In this document: one piece after another, positions 52,846 to 61,162 of the stretch
Layout of the letters: the number at the start of each line of letters is the position of its first letter
How positions within the stretch are numbered: the stretch's first letter is position 1
Assembly: GCA_937898415.1 (NCBI GenBank)
Contig: CALDLA010000121.1
Coordinates: forward strand, 26,630-90,629
Origin: an uncultured Prevotellaceae bacterium
Lineage (GTDB): Bacteria > Bacteroidota > Bacteroidia > Bacteroidales > Bacteroidaceae
Length of the DNA: 64,000 bases
Direction: 5' to 3'
Position numbers and translations under genes: made by a program
Notes under the pieces: generated by a model
What the model saw: the letters and a program-made list of their open reading frames with translations, nothing else
Databases searched by the model: none
What the model was told of the DNA's origin: nothing

Positions 52846-54444
52846 ATGAAGACAATGATATATTCAGTATTCGCACTCATGCTGTCAGCCACTGTGCTGA
52901 CGGCGTGCAGCGACGACGAGTTCAGCGGCGACCCCGCTAAGGACTGGGCAGGCACCACCACCTTCTTCGCTTCCACAGACGCACAGGGCTTCGACACCTA
53001 CTACATGCCCTCAGTAGGCCGCGTAGGCGACCCCATGCCCTTCTACGACCAGCGCAACGGAGACTTCAAGGTGCTCTACCTTCAGGAGTTCACCAACAAC
53101 TTGAGTCACCGCTTCCATCCCATCTGGGGCGTATCGACCAAGGACGGCGCCAATTACGAGTCGCTCGGCGAGGTGCTACCCTACGGTGACAACGACTATC
53201 AGCAAGATGCAGCCCTCGGTACGGGTTGTACCTACGAAAAGGACGGTACCTATTATATATATTATACGGGCCACAATGGCAACTGCAAGAACCGCGAGGT
53301 GGTGATGCGTGCCACCAGTCCCGACTTCAAGACCTGGACCAAGGACGAGCTTTGGACGCTCAACGGCCCCGACTACGGATACTCTGGCAACGACTTCCGC
53401 GACCCGCAGATTTTTGTCGCCGACGACAACCTTTACCACATGGTCATTGCCACCTATCCCAACGGTGGCGGCGACCCCTGCTTCGCCGAGTTCAAGAGCA
53501 GCGACCTGAAGACCTGGGAGCATGTAGGCCGCTTCAAGATGATCTGGGACCGTATGCTGGAGTGCCCCGACATCTTCAAGATGGGCGACTGGTGGTATCT
53601 CGTCTATAGCGAGAGCTTCAAGGCCTCGTGGAGCCGCAAGGTGAAATACATGATGGCCCGCACCTACGACGAGCTGAAGGCCTGCTTCAACGACGGTCCG
53701 AAATGGCCCGCCGACGGCCATGAGGGCGTGCTCGACAGCCGCGCCTTCTATGCCGGCAAGACCGCCTCGAACGGTACCGACCGCTTCATCTGGGGCTGGT
53801 GTCCCTTCCGCTCCGGCGCCAACATTCACGAGAAGAACATCAACGTTGGCGCTGGTGACGGCAATGAGCCCAACTGGTCGGGTGCGCTGGTATGCCACAA
53901 GATCATTCAGCACAGTGACGGTACGCTGACCCTGGGTGCAGTACCTGCTATGGCCTCGAAATATAATCAGACTGTTAGTGCTAACGTTATGGAGTCGAAC
54001 GGCTATAACGGCGGTACGCTCTCTGGCGACGGCGCATACGTCCTCTACAACCGTCTCGGCACCGCCAACCATATCTCGTTCACCGTCAAAACCTCCAACA
54101 TCTGGGATAAGTTTGGCGTATCCTTTGTTCGTGGCACCGACTCGAAGAAGTACTACACCATCGTCGTCAACCCCGAGGACGATAACCACCGCAAGCTCAA
54201 CTTCGAGCAGGAGGGCGAAGAAGGCAAGGGATTCATCGAGGCCGCCGACGGCTACTGGTTTGAGCGTCCAGCCGACAACGTGTACAATATCGACATCTAC
54301 ACCGACAACAGCGTCCTGACGTTCTACATCAACGACGTCTGCGCCTACACTCAGCGCATCTACGGCATCCAGAAGAACTGCTGGGGCATCAACAACTACG
54401 GTGGCTCAATCGCCATCAGCGAAGTAAAAGTAAGTCAACAATAA
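52846..54444 (+). CDS. GH32-like surface lipoprotein with altered nucleophile motif
   Basis: 532 residues, lipobox VLTACSDD. A five-bladed-propeller region (about 45-350) has FRDPQIF (about 183-189) and ECPDIF with the acid/base Glu (about 238-243), both GH32 hallmarks. The usual WMNDPNG nucleophile motif is replaced by VGDPMPFYD (about 58-66), so the Asp-Pro is kept but the surrounding residues are not. A C-terminal beta-sandwich follows (about 370-532). It may be a surface endo-fructanase of a divergent subfamily or a binding protein derived from GH32. Lies in the operon between the SGBP gene and a small secreted protein, 13 nt before the latter. Confidence 0.8.
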   Translation: MKTMIYSVFALMLSATVLTACSDDEFSGDPAKDWAGTTTFFASTDAQGFDTYYMPSVGRVGDPMPFYDQRNGDFKVLYLQEFTNNLSHRFHPIWGVSTKDGANYESLGEVLPYGDNDYQQDAALGTGCTYEKDGTYYIYYTGHNGNCKNREVVMRATSPDFKTWTKDELWTLNGPDYGYSGNDFRDPQIFVADDNLYHMVIATYPNGGGDPCFAEFKSSDLKTWEHVGRFKMIWDRMLECPDIFKMGDWWYLVYSESFKASWSRKVKYMMARTYDELKACFNDGPKWPADGHEGVLDSRAFYAGKTASNGTDRFIWGWCPFRSGANIHEKNINVGAGDGNEPNWSGALVCHKIIQHSDGTLTLGAVPAMASKYNQTVSANVMESNGYNGGTLSGDGAYVLYNRLGTANHISFTVKTSNIWDKFGVSFVRGTDSKKYYTIVVNPEDDNHRKLNFEQEGEEGKGFIEAADGYWFERPADNVYNIDIYTDNSVLTFYINDVCAYTQRIYGIQKNCWGINNYGGSIAISEVKVSQQ

Positions 54445-54457
54445 AAAATATAAAAAA

Positions 54458-55318
54458 ATGATGAAGAAAGCTCTTTTATTCATGTGCCTTTTGGCAACAA
54501 CCACCATCGCTACCGCCACTGATCTGTGGGAAGGTACACACGCAGTAGATTGGTCAAACACGCTGACTATTGAGGCGGCTAAGTTTGCAGAAGCTCAGGT
54601 AGGACAGAAAATCGTCGTTGAATTCAAAGATGCCACGGGAGAAGTCATCGAACTGCACTCGAACGGCGGCATGCTGCCTGGCACACGCTACGCTCACTTC
54701 CTTTATGCCGACCAGAGCGCTGCAGAGGTTTTCATCACCCCTGGCATGCTGTCCTGTCTGAAGGAGCACGGAATGGAGATTTGCGGCAAAGGCTTCACCG
54801 CTACCAAGGTTTGGTATGGCGACGGCAAGGACAATGTCGATGAGAACACGGTCTGGACAGGCTATTTCTGGATGGACGAATGGAGCACATTGGAGGTGGC
54901 AAAGACCTCGTTTGACGGTATCAACTGGAGCGATTATAAGGCTATCCGCTTCTATTCAGAGGCTAACCGAACGGATTATGTCATCAATGTGCTCACCAGA
55001 TGGGATGAGGGCGGCAAACTGGGCGACCAGACGACGATGACCATAACCAACGAGTATGCCGAACTCAGCATTGAGGGCATTGATATGGCCGCAAGACTTG
55101 ATACTGACAGGCTCATGGTTCAGTGCAACAAGGAAGGCGGCAATCCCTTCAACTTCACAGCCATCGTGCTCGTCAAGAAAGAGAGTACGGGCATCAGCGC
55201 AACGCTAATGAATAGTGAGAAAGTGAATAGTGATGTTTACAACCTCGCTGGCCAGCGAATAGTTAATCCTAAAAAGGGTTTGTTTGTCGTGAACGGAAAA
55301 AAGGTTTTTATCAAATAG
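54458..55318 (+). CDS. secreted protein of unknown function with C-terminal surface tail
   Basis: 286 residues, signal peptide (MMKKALLFMCLLATTTIATA). Two related halves begin LWEGTHAVDW (about 22) and VWTGYFWMDEW (about 131), each a beta-sandwich-like domain ending in an aliphatic strand. The tail VYNLAGQRIVNPKKGLFVVNGKKVFIK is the usual Prevotella surface/secretion C-terminus. The linker before the tail (about 248-260, TLMNSEKVNSD) is encoded by the AGTGAAT/AGTGAGA microrepeat. No function recognised; fructan binding is suggested only by location. Confidence 0.7.
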   Translation: MMKKALLFMCLLATTTIATATDLWEGTHAVDWSNTLTIEAAKFAEAQVGQKIVVEFKDATGEVIELHSNGGMLPGTRYAHFLYADQSAAEVFITPGMLSCLKEHGMEICGKGFTATKVWYGDGKDNVDENTVWTGYFWMDEWSTLEVAKTSFDGINWSDYKAIRFYSEANRTDYVINVLTRWDEGGKLGDQTTMTITNEYAELSIEGIDMAARLDTDRLMVQCNKEGGNPFNFTAIVLVKKESTGISATLMNSEKVNSDVYNLAGQRIVNPKKGLFVVNGKKVFIK

Positions 55319-55392
55319 AAGTTAGTAGTAAGGATTTTGATTAATTAGTTTGTAAAAAAGATTGTTTTTCAGGATAACATTTATAGCAATAA

Positions 55393-55408
55393 TGATGCAG
55401 TGAACGAT
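55393..55408. promoter_or_regulatory. putative fructan-regulator site upstream of GH32
   Basis: TGATGCAGTGAACGAT, whose complement ATCGTTCACTGCATCA matches the site upstream of the fructan susC at 14 of 16 positions. About 50 bp upstream of the -7 box. Confidence 0.5.
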
Positions 55409-55458
55409 TATTTGCAGCAAATGAAACAGAAATGACAGCCTATTAACAAGAAATCTTG

Positions 55459-55466
55459 TAATTTTG
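55459..55466 (+). promoter_or_regulatory. -7 box of the GH32-transporter-fructokinase operon
   Basis: TAATTTTG, 34 nt before the ATG at 55500. Shows that the 3' half of the fructan locus has its own promoter. Confidence 0.6.
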
Positions 55467-55499
55467 CAGCAGATTATTAATAACTAAAGACAAACGAAC

Positions 55500-57164
55500 A
55501 TGATGAAAAGATGTTTAATGACAATGATGGCAGTGATGACGCTCACGATGACCAAGGCGCAGGTAGTGACGCCGCAGGCTTGCGAGCAGAGCATCGTGAC
55601 ACCAAACGGCTCGGGACGCCACCTGTGGTTGCCCATTCAAGAGTCCGCTCCTGAGGGGAAGGTGCAGGTTGTCGTCAGCGGTATGCTACAGATGGAACAG
55701 AACGTGCGCATGGCCCGTGAGCAGGTGGACTATTATGTAGCGCTCGACTTGCAGCCGTATCAGGGCAAGGGTGATCTTAGGGTCTGTGTGCAGAATGTGC
55801 CAACGGGCAGCGTGTGTTTCAAGAAACTGGTGCAGAACGACGATATGGACTTCGCGTTGATAGATGAAAAGTTTCGTCCGCTGTACCATCATACTCCTAA
55901 AAGAGGTTGGATGAATGATCCTAACGGGATGTTTTATAAGGATGGTGTTTGGAATCTATACTATCAGTACAACCCCTACGGCTCGATGTGGGGTAACATG
56001 CACTGGGGACACTCCACCTCTACCGATCTCATCCACTGGAAGGACGAAGGCGTGGCATTGGCTCCAGACGTGTGGGGAACGATGTTCAGCGGGTCCTGCG
56101 TAACAGACAAGGGTAACGTTGTGGCAATGTATACGGCGAGCCGTCCCACACCGTTTGGCGGCGACGTGCAGGCGCAGTGTATAGCCTTTTCCAATGATGG
56201 CGGCAAAACATTTACGAAGTATGAGGGCAACCCCGTGCTGACTGCCGAAGACAAGGACTTCCGCGACCCTCGTCCGTTCTGGAACGAGGACATCAAGGCC
56301 TGGAACCTCATCCTCGCAGTGGGACAGGAGATGCGAATCTACTCATCACCTGATTTGAAGACATGGAAATACGAGTCGTCTTTCGGTAAGGAGTATGGCA
56401 ACCACGGCGGCGTATGGGAATGTCCCGATCTAATGAAGATTGGCAATAAGTGGGTGCTAATCTGTAATATCAATCCGGGCGGCCCGTTCGGTGGCAGCGC
56501 TACGCAATACTTCGTGGGGCAGTTCGACGGGCATAAGTTCACATGCGAGTCGAAGCCTGAGGTAACGAAGTGGCTGGACTATGGCAAGGATCACTATGCT
56601 ACGGTGTCGTTCTATAATGCTCCTGACAATCGACGCACGGTGCTGGCCTGGATGTCGAACTGGCAGTACGCCAATCAGGTGCCGACGATGCAATTCCGTA
56701 GTGCCAACTCAATAGCCCGCGACCTCGGATTGTTTGAGTACAAGGGTGAGACCTACGTCAGCGTCGTACCCTCCAAGGAAATGCTGGCCGTGCGTGGCGC
56801 AAAGGTAAAGCAGCCGACAGAGGCCTGTGAGATAGTCATCGACGTGAAGAAGCAGGCAGAGATAGTACTCTCAAATGCAAAGGGCGAGCAGGTCACAATG
56901 ACCTACGACGGCCAGAAGCAGATCTTCACAATGGACCGCACGACGAGCGGCGACGTGAGCTTCAGCCAGGACTTCCCCTGTGTCACCAAAGCTTCTACCT
57001 ACGGACAGATCCGGCAACTGCGTATCTTTATCGACCGCTGCAGCATCGAGGCTTTCGATGCCGACGGCAAGATGGCGATGACCAATCTCGTGTTCCCCTC
57101 GGAGCCCTATAATAATATAAAGGTGAAAGGCGGAAAGGCCACCATCTATGAAATTAAGAACTAA
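55500..57164 (+). CDS. GH32 fructan hydrolase (inulinase/levanase/invertase type)
   Basis: 554 residues, signal peptide (MMAVMTLTMTKAQ), no lipobox, so probably periplasmic. An N-terminal beta domain (about 20-125, DUF4980-like) precedes the GH32 propeller. Catalytic motifs are intact: WMNDPNG with the nucleophile Asp (about 136-142), FRDP (about 254-257) and WECPDL with the acid/base Glu (about 305-310). The C-terminal beta-sandwich ends near IFIDRCSIEAFDADGK. It releases fructose from imported fructo-oligosaccharides. The transporter gene follows after a microrepeat spacer. Confidence 0.95.
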   Translation: MMKRCLMTMMAVMTLTMTKAQVVTPQACEQSIVTPNGSGRHLWLPIQESAPEGKVQVVVSGMLQMEQNVRMAREQVDYYVALDLQPYQGKGDLRVCVQNVPTGSVCFKKLVQNDDMDFALIDEKFRPLYHHTPKRGWMNDPNGMFYKDGVWNLYYQYNPYGSMWGNMHWGHSTSTDLIHWKDEGVALAPDVWGTMFSGSCVTDKGNVVAMYTASRPTPFGGDVQAQCIAFSNDGGKTFTKYEGNPVLTAEDKDFRDPRPFWNEDIKAWNLILAVGQEMRIYSSPDLKTWKYESSFGKEYGNHGGVWECPDLMKIGNKWVLICNINPGGPFGGSATQYFVGQFDGHKFTCESKPEVTKWLDYGKDHYATVSFYNAPDNRRTVLAWMSNWQYANQVPTMQFRSANSIARDLGLFEYKGETYVSVVPSKEMLAVRGAKVKQPTEACEIVIDVKKQAEIVLSNAKGEQVTMTYDGQKQIFTMDRTTSGDVSFSQDFPCVTKASTYGQIRQLRIFIDRCSIEAFDADGKMAMTNLVFPSEPYNNIKVKGGKATIYEIKN

Positions 57165-57183
57165 GAGTTAAGAATTAAGAGTT
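57160..57183 (+). repeat. GAGTTAA/GAATTAA microrepeat spacer
   Basis: AAGAACTAAGAGTTAAGAAT and following bases span the GH32 stop codon and run to the transporter ATG. Confidence 0.85.
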
Positions 57184-58338
57184 ATGAAAAATAAATCCAT
57201 TTATCTCGTCCCCGTGATGCTCTGCTTCTTCTGCATGGGCTTCGTGGATCTGGTGGGCATCGCCTCCAACTATGTGAAGGAAGACCTGGGGCTGACGGAC
57301 TCTGTAGCCAACGTATTCCCCTCGCTCGTGTTCTTTTGGTTCCTTATCTTCAGCGTGCCCACGGGTATGCTGATGAACAAGATTGGTCGTAAGAAGACCG
57401 TGCTGCTCTCGCTCATCGTCACCGTCGTGTCACTGTTTATCCCGTTGTTTGGTGAAAACTTCGCCGTGATGCTCGTAGCCTTCTCGCTCCTTGGCATCGG
57501 TAACGCCTTGATGCAGACGAGCATCAACCCACTGGCCATGCTGATTATCGGTGACAAGAACTTGGCATCGACGCTGACCTTTGGCCAGTTCGTCAAGGCC
57601 ATCGCCTCGTTCCTCGCTCCTTATCTGGCTATATGGGGTGCAACAGCAGCTATGCCATCATTCGGCTACGGTTGGCGCGTGCTGTTCCTCGTCTATTTTG
57701 TGGTGGGCATATTAGCATCGGCCCTGTTGTGGGTCACTCCCATTCAGGAGGACATACAGGAGGGTAAGACCTCGTCGTTCATGGACTGCATCAAGCTGTT
57801 GTCAAAGCCCATCGTGCTGCTGTCGTTCTTTGGCATCATGTGTCATGTGGGCATCGATGTGGGTACCAACACGACTGCCCCCAAACTGCTAATGGAGCGT
57901 GTGGGTATGTCGCTCAACGAGGCTGCCTTTGCCACTTCACTCTATTTCATCTTCCGTACTATCGGTGCTTTGACGGGCTCGTTCTTCCTGCGAGTATTAA
58001 AGACGCGCTGGTTCTTCATCATCAGCGTCTGCTTGATGGCTGCCTCAATGGCACTCATGTTCGGTGGCGAGTCGAAGGTCGTACTCTATACTGCCATCGC
58101 CCTCGTGGGTTACGGCAACTCCAACATCTTCTCGATGGCCTTCTCTGAAGCATTGCTCTCTGTGCCCGACAAGCAGAATGAGGTCTCAGGTCTGATGATT
58201 ATGGGTCTCTTTGGTGGCACTATCTTCCCGCTCATTATGGGATTCATGAGCGATGCTATGGGGCAGGCCGGAGCTGTCGCCGTGATGGCTGTCGGTGTCA
58301 TCTACCTCTTTACATATATTCCTCAAGTCAAACACTAA
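57184..58338 (+). CDS. MFS sugar transporter (fructose uptake, FucP/GluP type)
   Basis: 384 residues, about twelve membrane segments. MLCFFCMGFVDLVGIASNYVKEDLGLTDSVANVFPS, GRKKTVLLS and GNALMQTSINPLAMLI are typical of the glucose/galactose/fucose permease branch. In Bacteroides fructan loci a member of this family imports fructose. Sits between GH32 and fructokinase, 12 nt before the latter. Confidence 0.88.
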   Translation: MKNKSIYLVPVMLCFFCMGFVDLVGIASNYVKEDLGLTDSVANVFPSLVFFWFLIFSVPTGMLMNKIGRKKTVLLSLIVTVVSLFIPLFGENFAVMLVAFSLLGIGNALMQTSINPLAMLIIGDKNLASTLTFGQFVKAIASFLAPYLAIWGATAAMPSFGYGWRVLFLVYFVVGILASALLWVTPIQEDIQEGKTSSFMDCIKLLSKPIVLLSFFGIMCHVGIDVGTNTTAPKLLMERVGMSLNEAAFATSLYFIFRTIGALTGSFFLRVLKTRWFFIISVCLMAASMALMFGGESKVVLYTAIALVGYGNSNIFSMAFSEALLSVPDKQNEVSGLMIMGLFGGTIFPLIMGFMSDAMGQAGAVAVMAVGVIYLFTYIPQVKH

Positions 58339-58350
58339 AACTCAAATATT

Positions 58351-59232
58351 ATGAACAAACATTATGTAGTAGGACTCGGAGAAGTCCTGTGGGATGTACT
58401 TCCCGAAGGTAAGAAACTGGGGGGCGCACCCGCCAACTTCGCCTATCATGCCGGGCAGTTCTTAGGCATGGACAACACCATCGCCGTCAGCGCACTCGGC
58501 GAGGACAAATTAGGAGACGAGACCATCGAGGCCCTGAAGGAGCACGGCCTGAACGACCTGCTGCCTCGCGTACCTTATCCCACCGGCACGGTGCAGGTGC
58601 AGCTCGACGAGCAGGGCATTCCCACGTATGACATCAAGGAAAACGTGGCTTGGGACAACATCCCCTTCGACGACGACATCGCCGAGATTGCCCGTAACTG
58701 CCGCGCCGTTTGCTTCGGCTCATTAGCCCAGCGCAATGTGGTGAGCCGTGAGACCATCCAGAAGTTCCTTGACGCCACACCCGCTGATTGCCTGAAGATC
58801 TTCGACATCAACCTGCGCCAGCAGTTCTATACGAAGGAGATTCTGCGCGAGTCGTTCCAGCGCTGCAACATCCTGAAGATTAACGATGAGGAACTGGTGC
58901 TCATTGGCCGCATGTTCGGTTATCCCGGCCTCGACATCGAGAACAAATGCTGGCTCATCCTGGGCAAGTACAACCTCAACATGCTTGTGCTTACCTGCGG
59001 CACCAACGGCAGTTACGTATTCACCCCAGGTCACGTATCCTTCCAGGAAACGCCTAAGGTCAAAGTGGCCGACACCGTCGGCGCCGGCGACTCCTTCACC
59101 GGCTCGTTCGTGGGCAGCATCCTCAATGGCAAGTCCGTGCCTGAGGCCCATCGCACCGCCGTTCAGGTCTCTGCCTACGTCTGCACCCAGAACGGTGCCA
59201 TGCCCACCTACCCAGATGAACTGCTGAAATAA
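58351..59232 (+). CDS. fructokinase (PfkB family)
   Basis: 293 residues, cytoplasmic. N-terminal GLGEVLWDVLPEGKKLGGAPANFAYH and the C-terminal PfkB signature DTVGAGDSFTGSFVGSIL (about 241-258) with the catalytic Asp. It phosphorylates fructose released by the GH32 enzyme to fructose 6-phosphate. Last gene of the fructan operon. Confidence 0.95.
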   Translation: MNKHYVVGLGEVLWDVLPEGKKLGGAPANFAYHAGQFLGMDNTIAVSALGEDKLGDETIEALKEHGLNDLLPRVPYPTGTVQVQLDEQGIPTYDIKENVAWDNIPFDDDIAEIARNCRAVCFGSLAQRNVVSRETIQKFLDATPADCLKIFDINLRQQFYTKEILRESFQRCNILKINDEELVLIGRMFGYPGLDIENKCWLILGKYNLNMLVLTCGTNGSYVFTPGHVSFQETPKVKVADTVGAGDSFTGSFVGSILNGKSVPEAHRTAVQVSAYVCTQNGAMPTYPDELLK

Positions 59233-59248
59233 AAAAGGATGTGTGCCA

Positions 59249-59262
59249 TGCAATCGTTTGCA
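59249..59262. promoter_or_regulatory. LacI-type operator upstream of the surface amylase
   Basis: TGCAATCGTTTGCA, one base from the perfect palindrome at 18810. Its centre is 63.5 bp from the -7 box at 59319, placing the amylase in the starch regulon although it lies 40 kb from the regulator. Confidence 0.8.
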
Positions 59263-59318
59263 TGACACTTCTTGTATAATTAGGTACGCGATGGAGAACA
59301 ACGTGTGCCTTTTTTTCG

Positions 59319-59326
59319 TATCTTTG
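59319..59326 (+). promoter_or_regulatory. -7 box of the surface amylase gene
   Basis: TATCTTTG, 30 nt before ATG 59357. The open frame extends upstream to 59243, but both operator and promoter lie inside that extension, so it is not coding. Confidence 0.75.
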
Positions 59327-59356
59327 CAAGGCATAACCAAAAACATCAGACTAAAT

Positions 59357-61162
59357 ATGAAAACAATGAACTTCAAACTATTTACGCTGCTGCTTATGGT
59401 CACGCTGTCATTAGGCTTCGTGGCCTGCGGAGGTGATGACGACGAACCCACCCCCGAACCTACGCCGACGCCTACACCGGCTCCGGAGCCTGATCCAGAG
59501 CCAGAACCTGAGCCTACACCCGTCGTACAAGGCTGCGAGGGCTGGCCTGCTGACTACGGCGGCGTCATGCTGCAGGGATTCTACTGGGACTCCTTCGACG
59601 ACTCCCAGTGGACGGAGTTGGAGGCTCAGGCCGACGAGCTCAGCACCACGTTCGACCTGGTCTGGCTGCCACAGAGCGGCAACTGCGGCGGACAGTCCAT
59701 GGGTTACGACGACCTGTACTGGTTCTCTAACTACAACAGTTCGTTTGGCAACGAGCAACAGCTGCGCTCACTCATCAGCACGTTCAAGCAGAAGGGCATC
59801 AAGACCATCGCCGATGTGGTCATTAACCACCGTAAGAACGTCAGCAACTGGGTTGACTTCCCCAAAGAGACCTACAAGGCCGTGACCTACGAGATGAAAT
59901 CTACTGACATCTGTGCCAACGACGACGGTGGAAAGACCAAACAGTGGGCCACACAGAACGGCTACAGCCTCAGCAGCAATAACGATACCGGCGAGGGCTG
60001 GGACGGCATGCGCGACATTGACCACAAGAGTGAGAACGTGCAGACGATTGTCAAGGCTTATCTCGACTTCCTGAAGAACGACTTGGGCTATGCGGGTTTC
60101 CGCTACGATATGGTGAAAGGCTATTCGGCCTCGTTCACGGGACTCTACAACGCTTCGTCACTGCCAGAGTTCAGTGTCGGCGAATGCTGGGACGGCACCA
60201 ACACCATCAAAAACTGGATTGAGGGCACCAAGGTGGATGGCCAGATACAGAGCGCCGCCTTCGACTTCCAGTTCCGCTACACCGTACGCAATGCCATGAA
60301 CAGAGGCAACTACACATGGCTGGCACAGCAGAACGAAGGCAACTGGCCCCTCATCAGCAGTAACTATCAGAATGGTACTTATCGCCGCTATGCTGTTACC
60401 TTCGTCGAGAACCATGACACGGAACGCCGCTCAAACGCCGCACAGGACCCGCTGACAAAAGACACGCTGGCCGCTAATGCCTATATGCTGGCCATGCCCG
60501 GCACGCCCTGCGTGTTCCTGAAGCACTGGAAGGCTTACAAGCAGGAAATAGCCAACATGGCGGCTGTGCGCAAGGCCGTTGGCATCACAAACATGAGCGT
60601 ACCGACCCAAGTGACCAGCAACAATGCGTATTATGCCGTAGAGGTGGCTGGCAGCGGCGACAAGAAACTGCTATGCGTGGTGGGTACCAAGGCTGCTGAC
60701 TACACACCGACGGAGAGTGCGTGGAAGAAGGTCATCAGCGGCTACCACTACGTGTACTACGTACAGGGAATAGCCCCCGACGCCATCACACTGCCCGAAC
60801 TGAAGGAAGAGGAGAAACAGGCGGCAGAGATTCCGTCGTTCTGCACCGTCGCAGCAGGTGAGACATGTGCCTTCTTCGAGGCTCCCTCTACCTGGACGGA
60901 GACCATCATGTGCTGGGCATGGATAAATGACGGGGCAAATTTCACCGGAGGCAGCTGGCCTGGAACGGCCTGCTCGCTCGTTGGCGAGACAACCAGTGGC
61001 AGGAAGGTGTGGAAATGGTCGTATAACGGCACACTGACCAGCAAGCCCGGAATGATTATATTCAGCAACAACGGTTCACCGCAGACTGACGACCTGGTGT
61101 TTGAAAACGCCGGCTATTACACGAGGGACGGACTACAGGGCGTGGTCAACGCCGGACAATAG
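59357..61162 (+). CDS. surface alpha-amylase lipoprotein (GH13) with C-terminal starch-binding module
   Basis: 601 residues from ATG 59357. Lipobox FVACGGDDD, then a Pro/Glu/Thr-rich spacer (about 29-62) that would extend the enzyme from the outer membrane. The GH13 barrel resembles bacterial/plant alpha-amylases: VMLQGFYWDSF, IKTIADVVINHR, YAGFRYDMVKG with the nucleophile, FSVGECWDG with the acid/base and TFVENHDTER. The C-terminal about 100 residues (WINDGANFTGGSWPGTAC...KWSYNGT...IIFSNNG) look like a CBM26-type starch-binding module. It would start starch digestion outside the cell, the role of SusG. Its 3' end overlaps the convergent glycosyltransferase gene by 17 nt. Confidence 0.92.
   Translation: MKTMNFKLFTLLLMVTLSLGFVACGGDDDEPTPEPTPTPTPAPEPDPEPEPEPTPVVQGCEGWPADYGGVMLQGFYWDSFDDSQWTELEAQADELSTTFDLVWLPQSGNCGGQSMGYDDLYWFSNYNSSFGNEQQLRSLISTFKQKGIKTIADVVINHRKNVSNWVDFPKETYKAVTYEMKSTDICANDDGGKTKQWATQNGYSLSSNNDTGEGWDGMRDIDHKSENVQTIVKAYLDFLKNDLGYAGFRYDMVKGYSASFTGLYNASSLPEFSVGECWDGTNTIKNWIEGTKVDGQIQSAAFDFQFRYTVRNAMNRGNYTWLAQQNEGNWPLISSNYQNGTYRRYAVTFVENHDTERRSNAAQDPLTKDTLAANAYMLAMPGTPCVFLKHWKAYKQEIANMAAVRKAVGITNMSVPTQVTSNNAYYAVEVAGSGDKKLLCVVGTKAADYTPTESAWKKVISGYHYVYYVQGIAPDAITLPELKEEEKQAAEIPSFCTVAAGETCAFFEAPSTWTETIMCWAWINDGANFTGGSWPGTACSLVGETTSGRKVWKWSYNGTLTSKPGMIIFSNNGSPQTDDLVFENAGYYTRDGLQGVVNAGQ

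Noticed and set aside
59243..59356. Upstream start of the surface amylase
   Set aside because: The operator and promoter lie inside it, and the lipoprotein signal begins at 59357.
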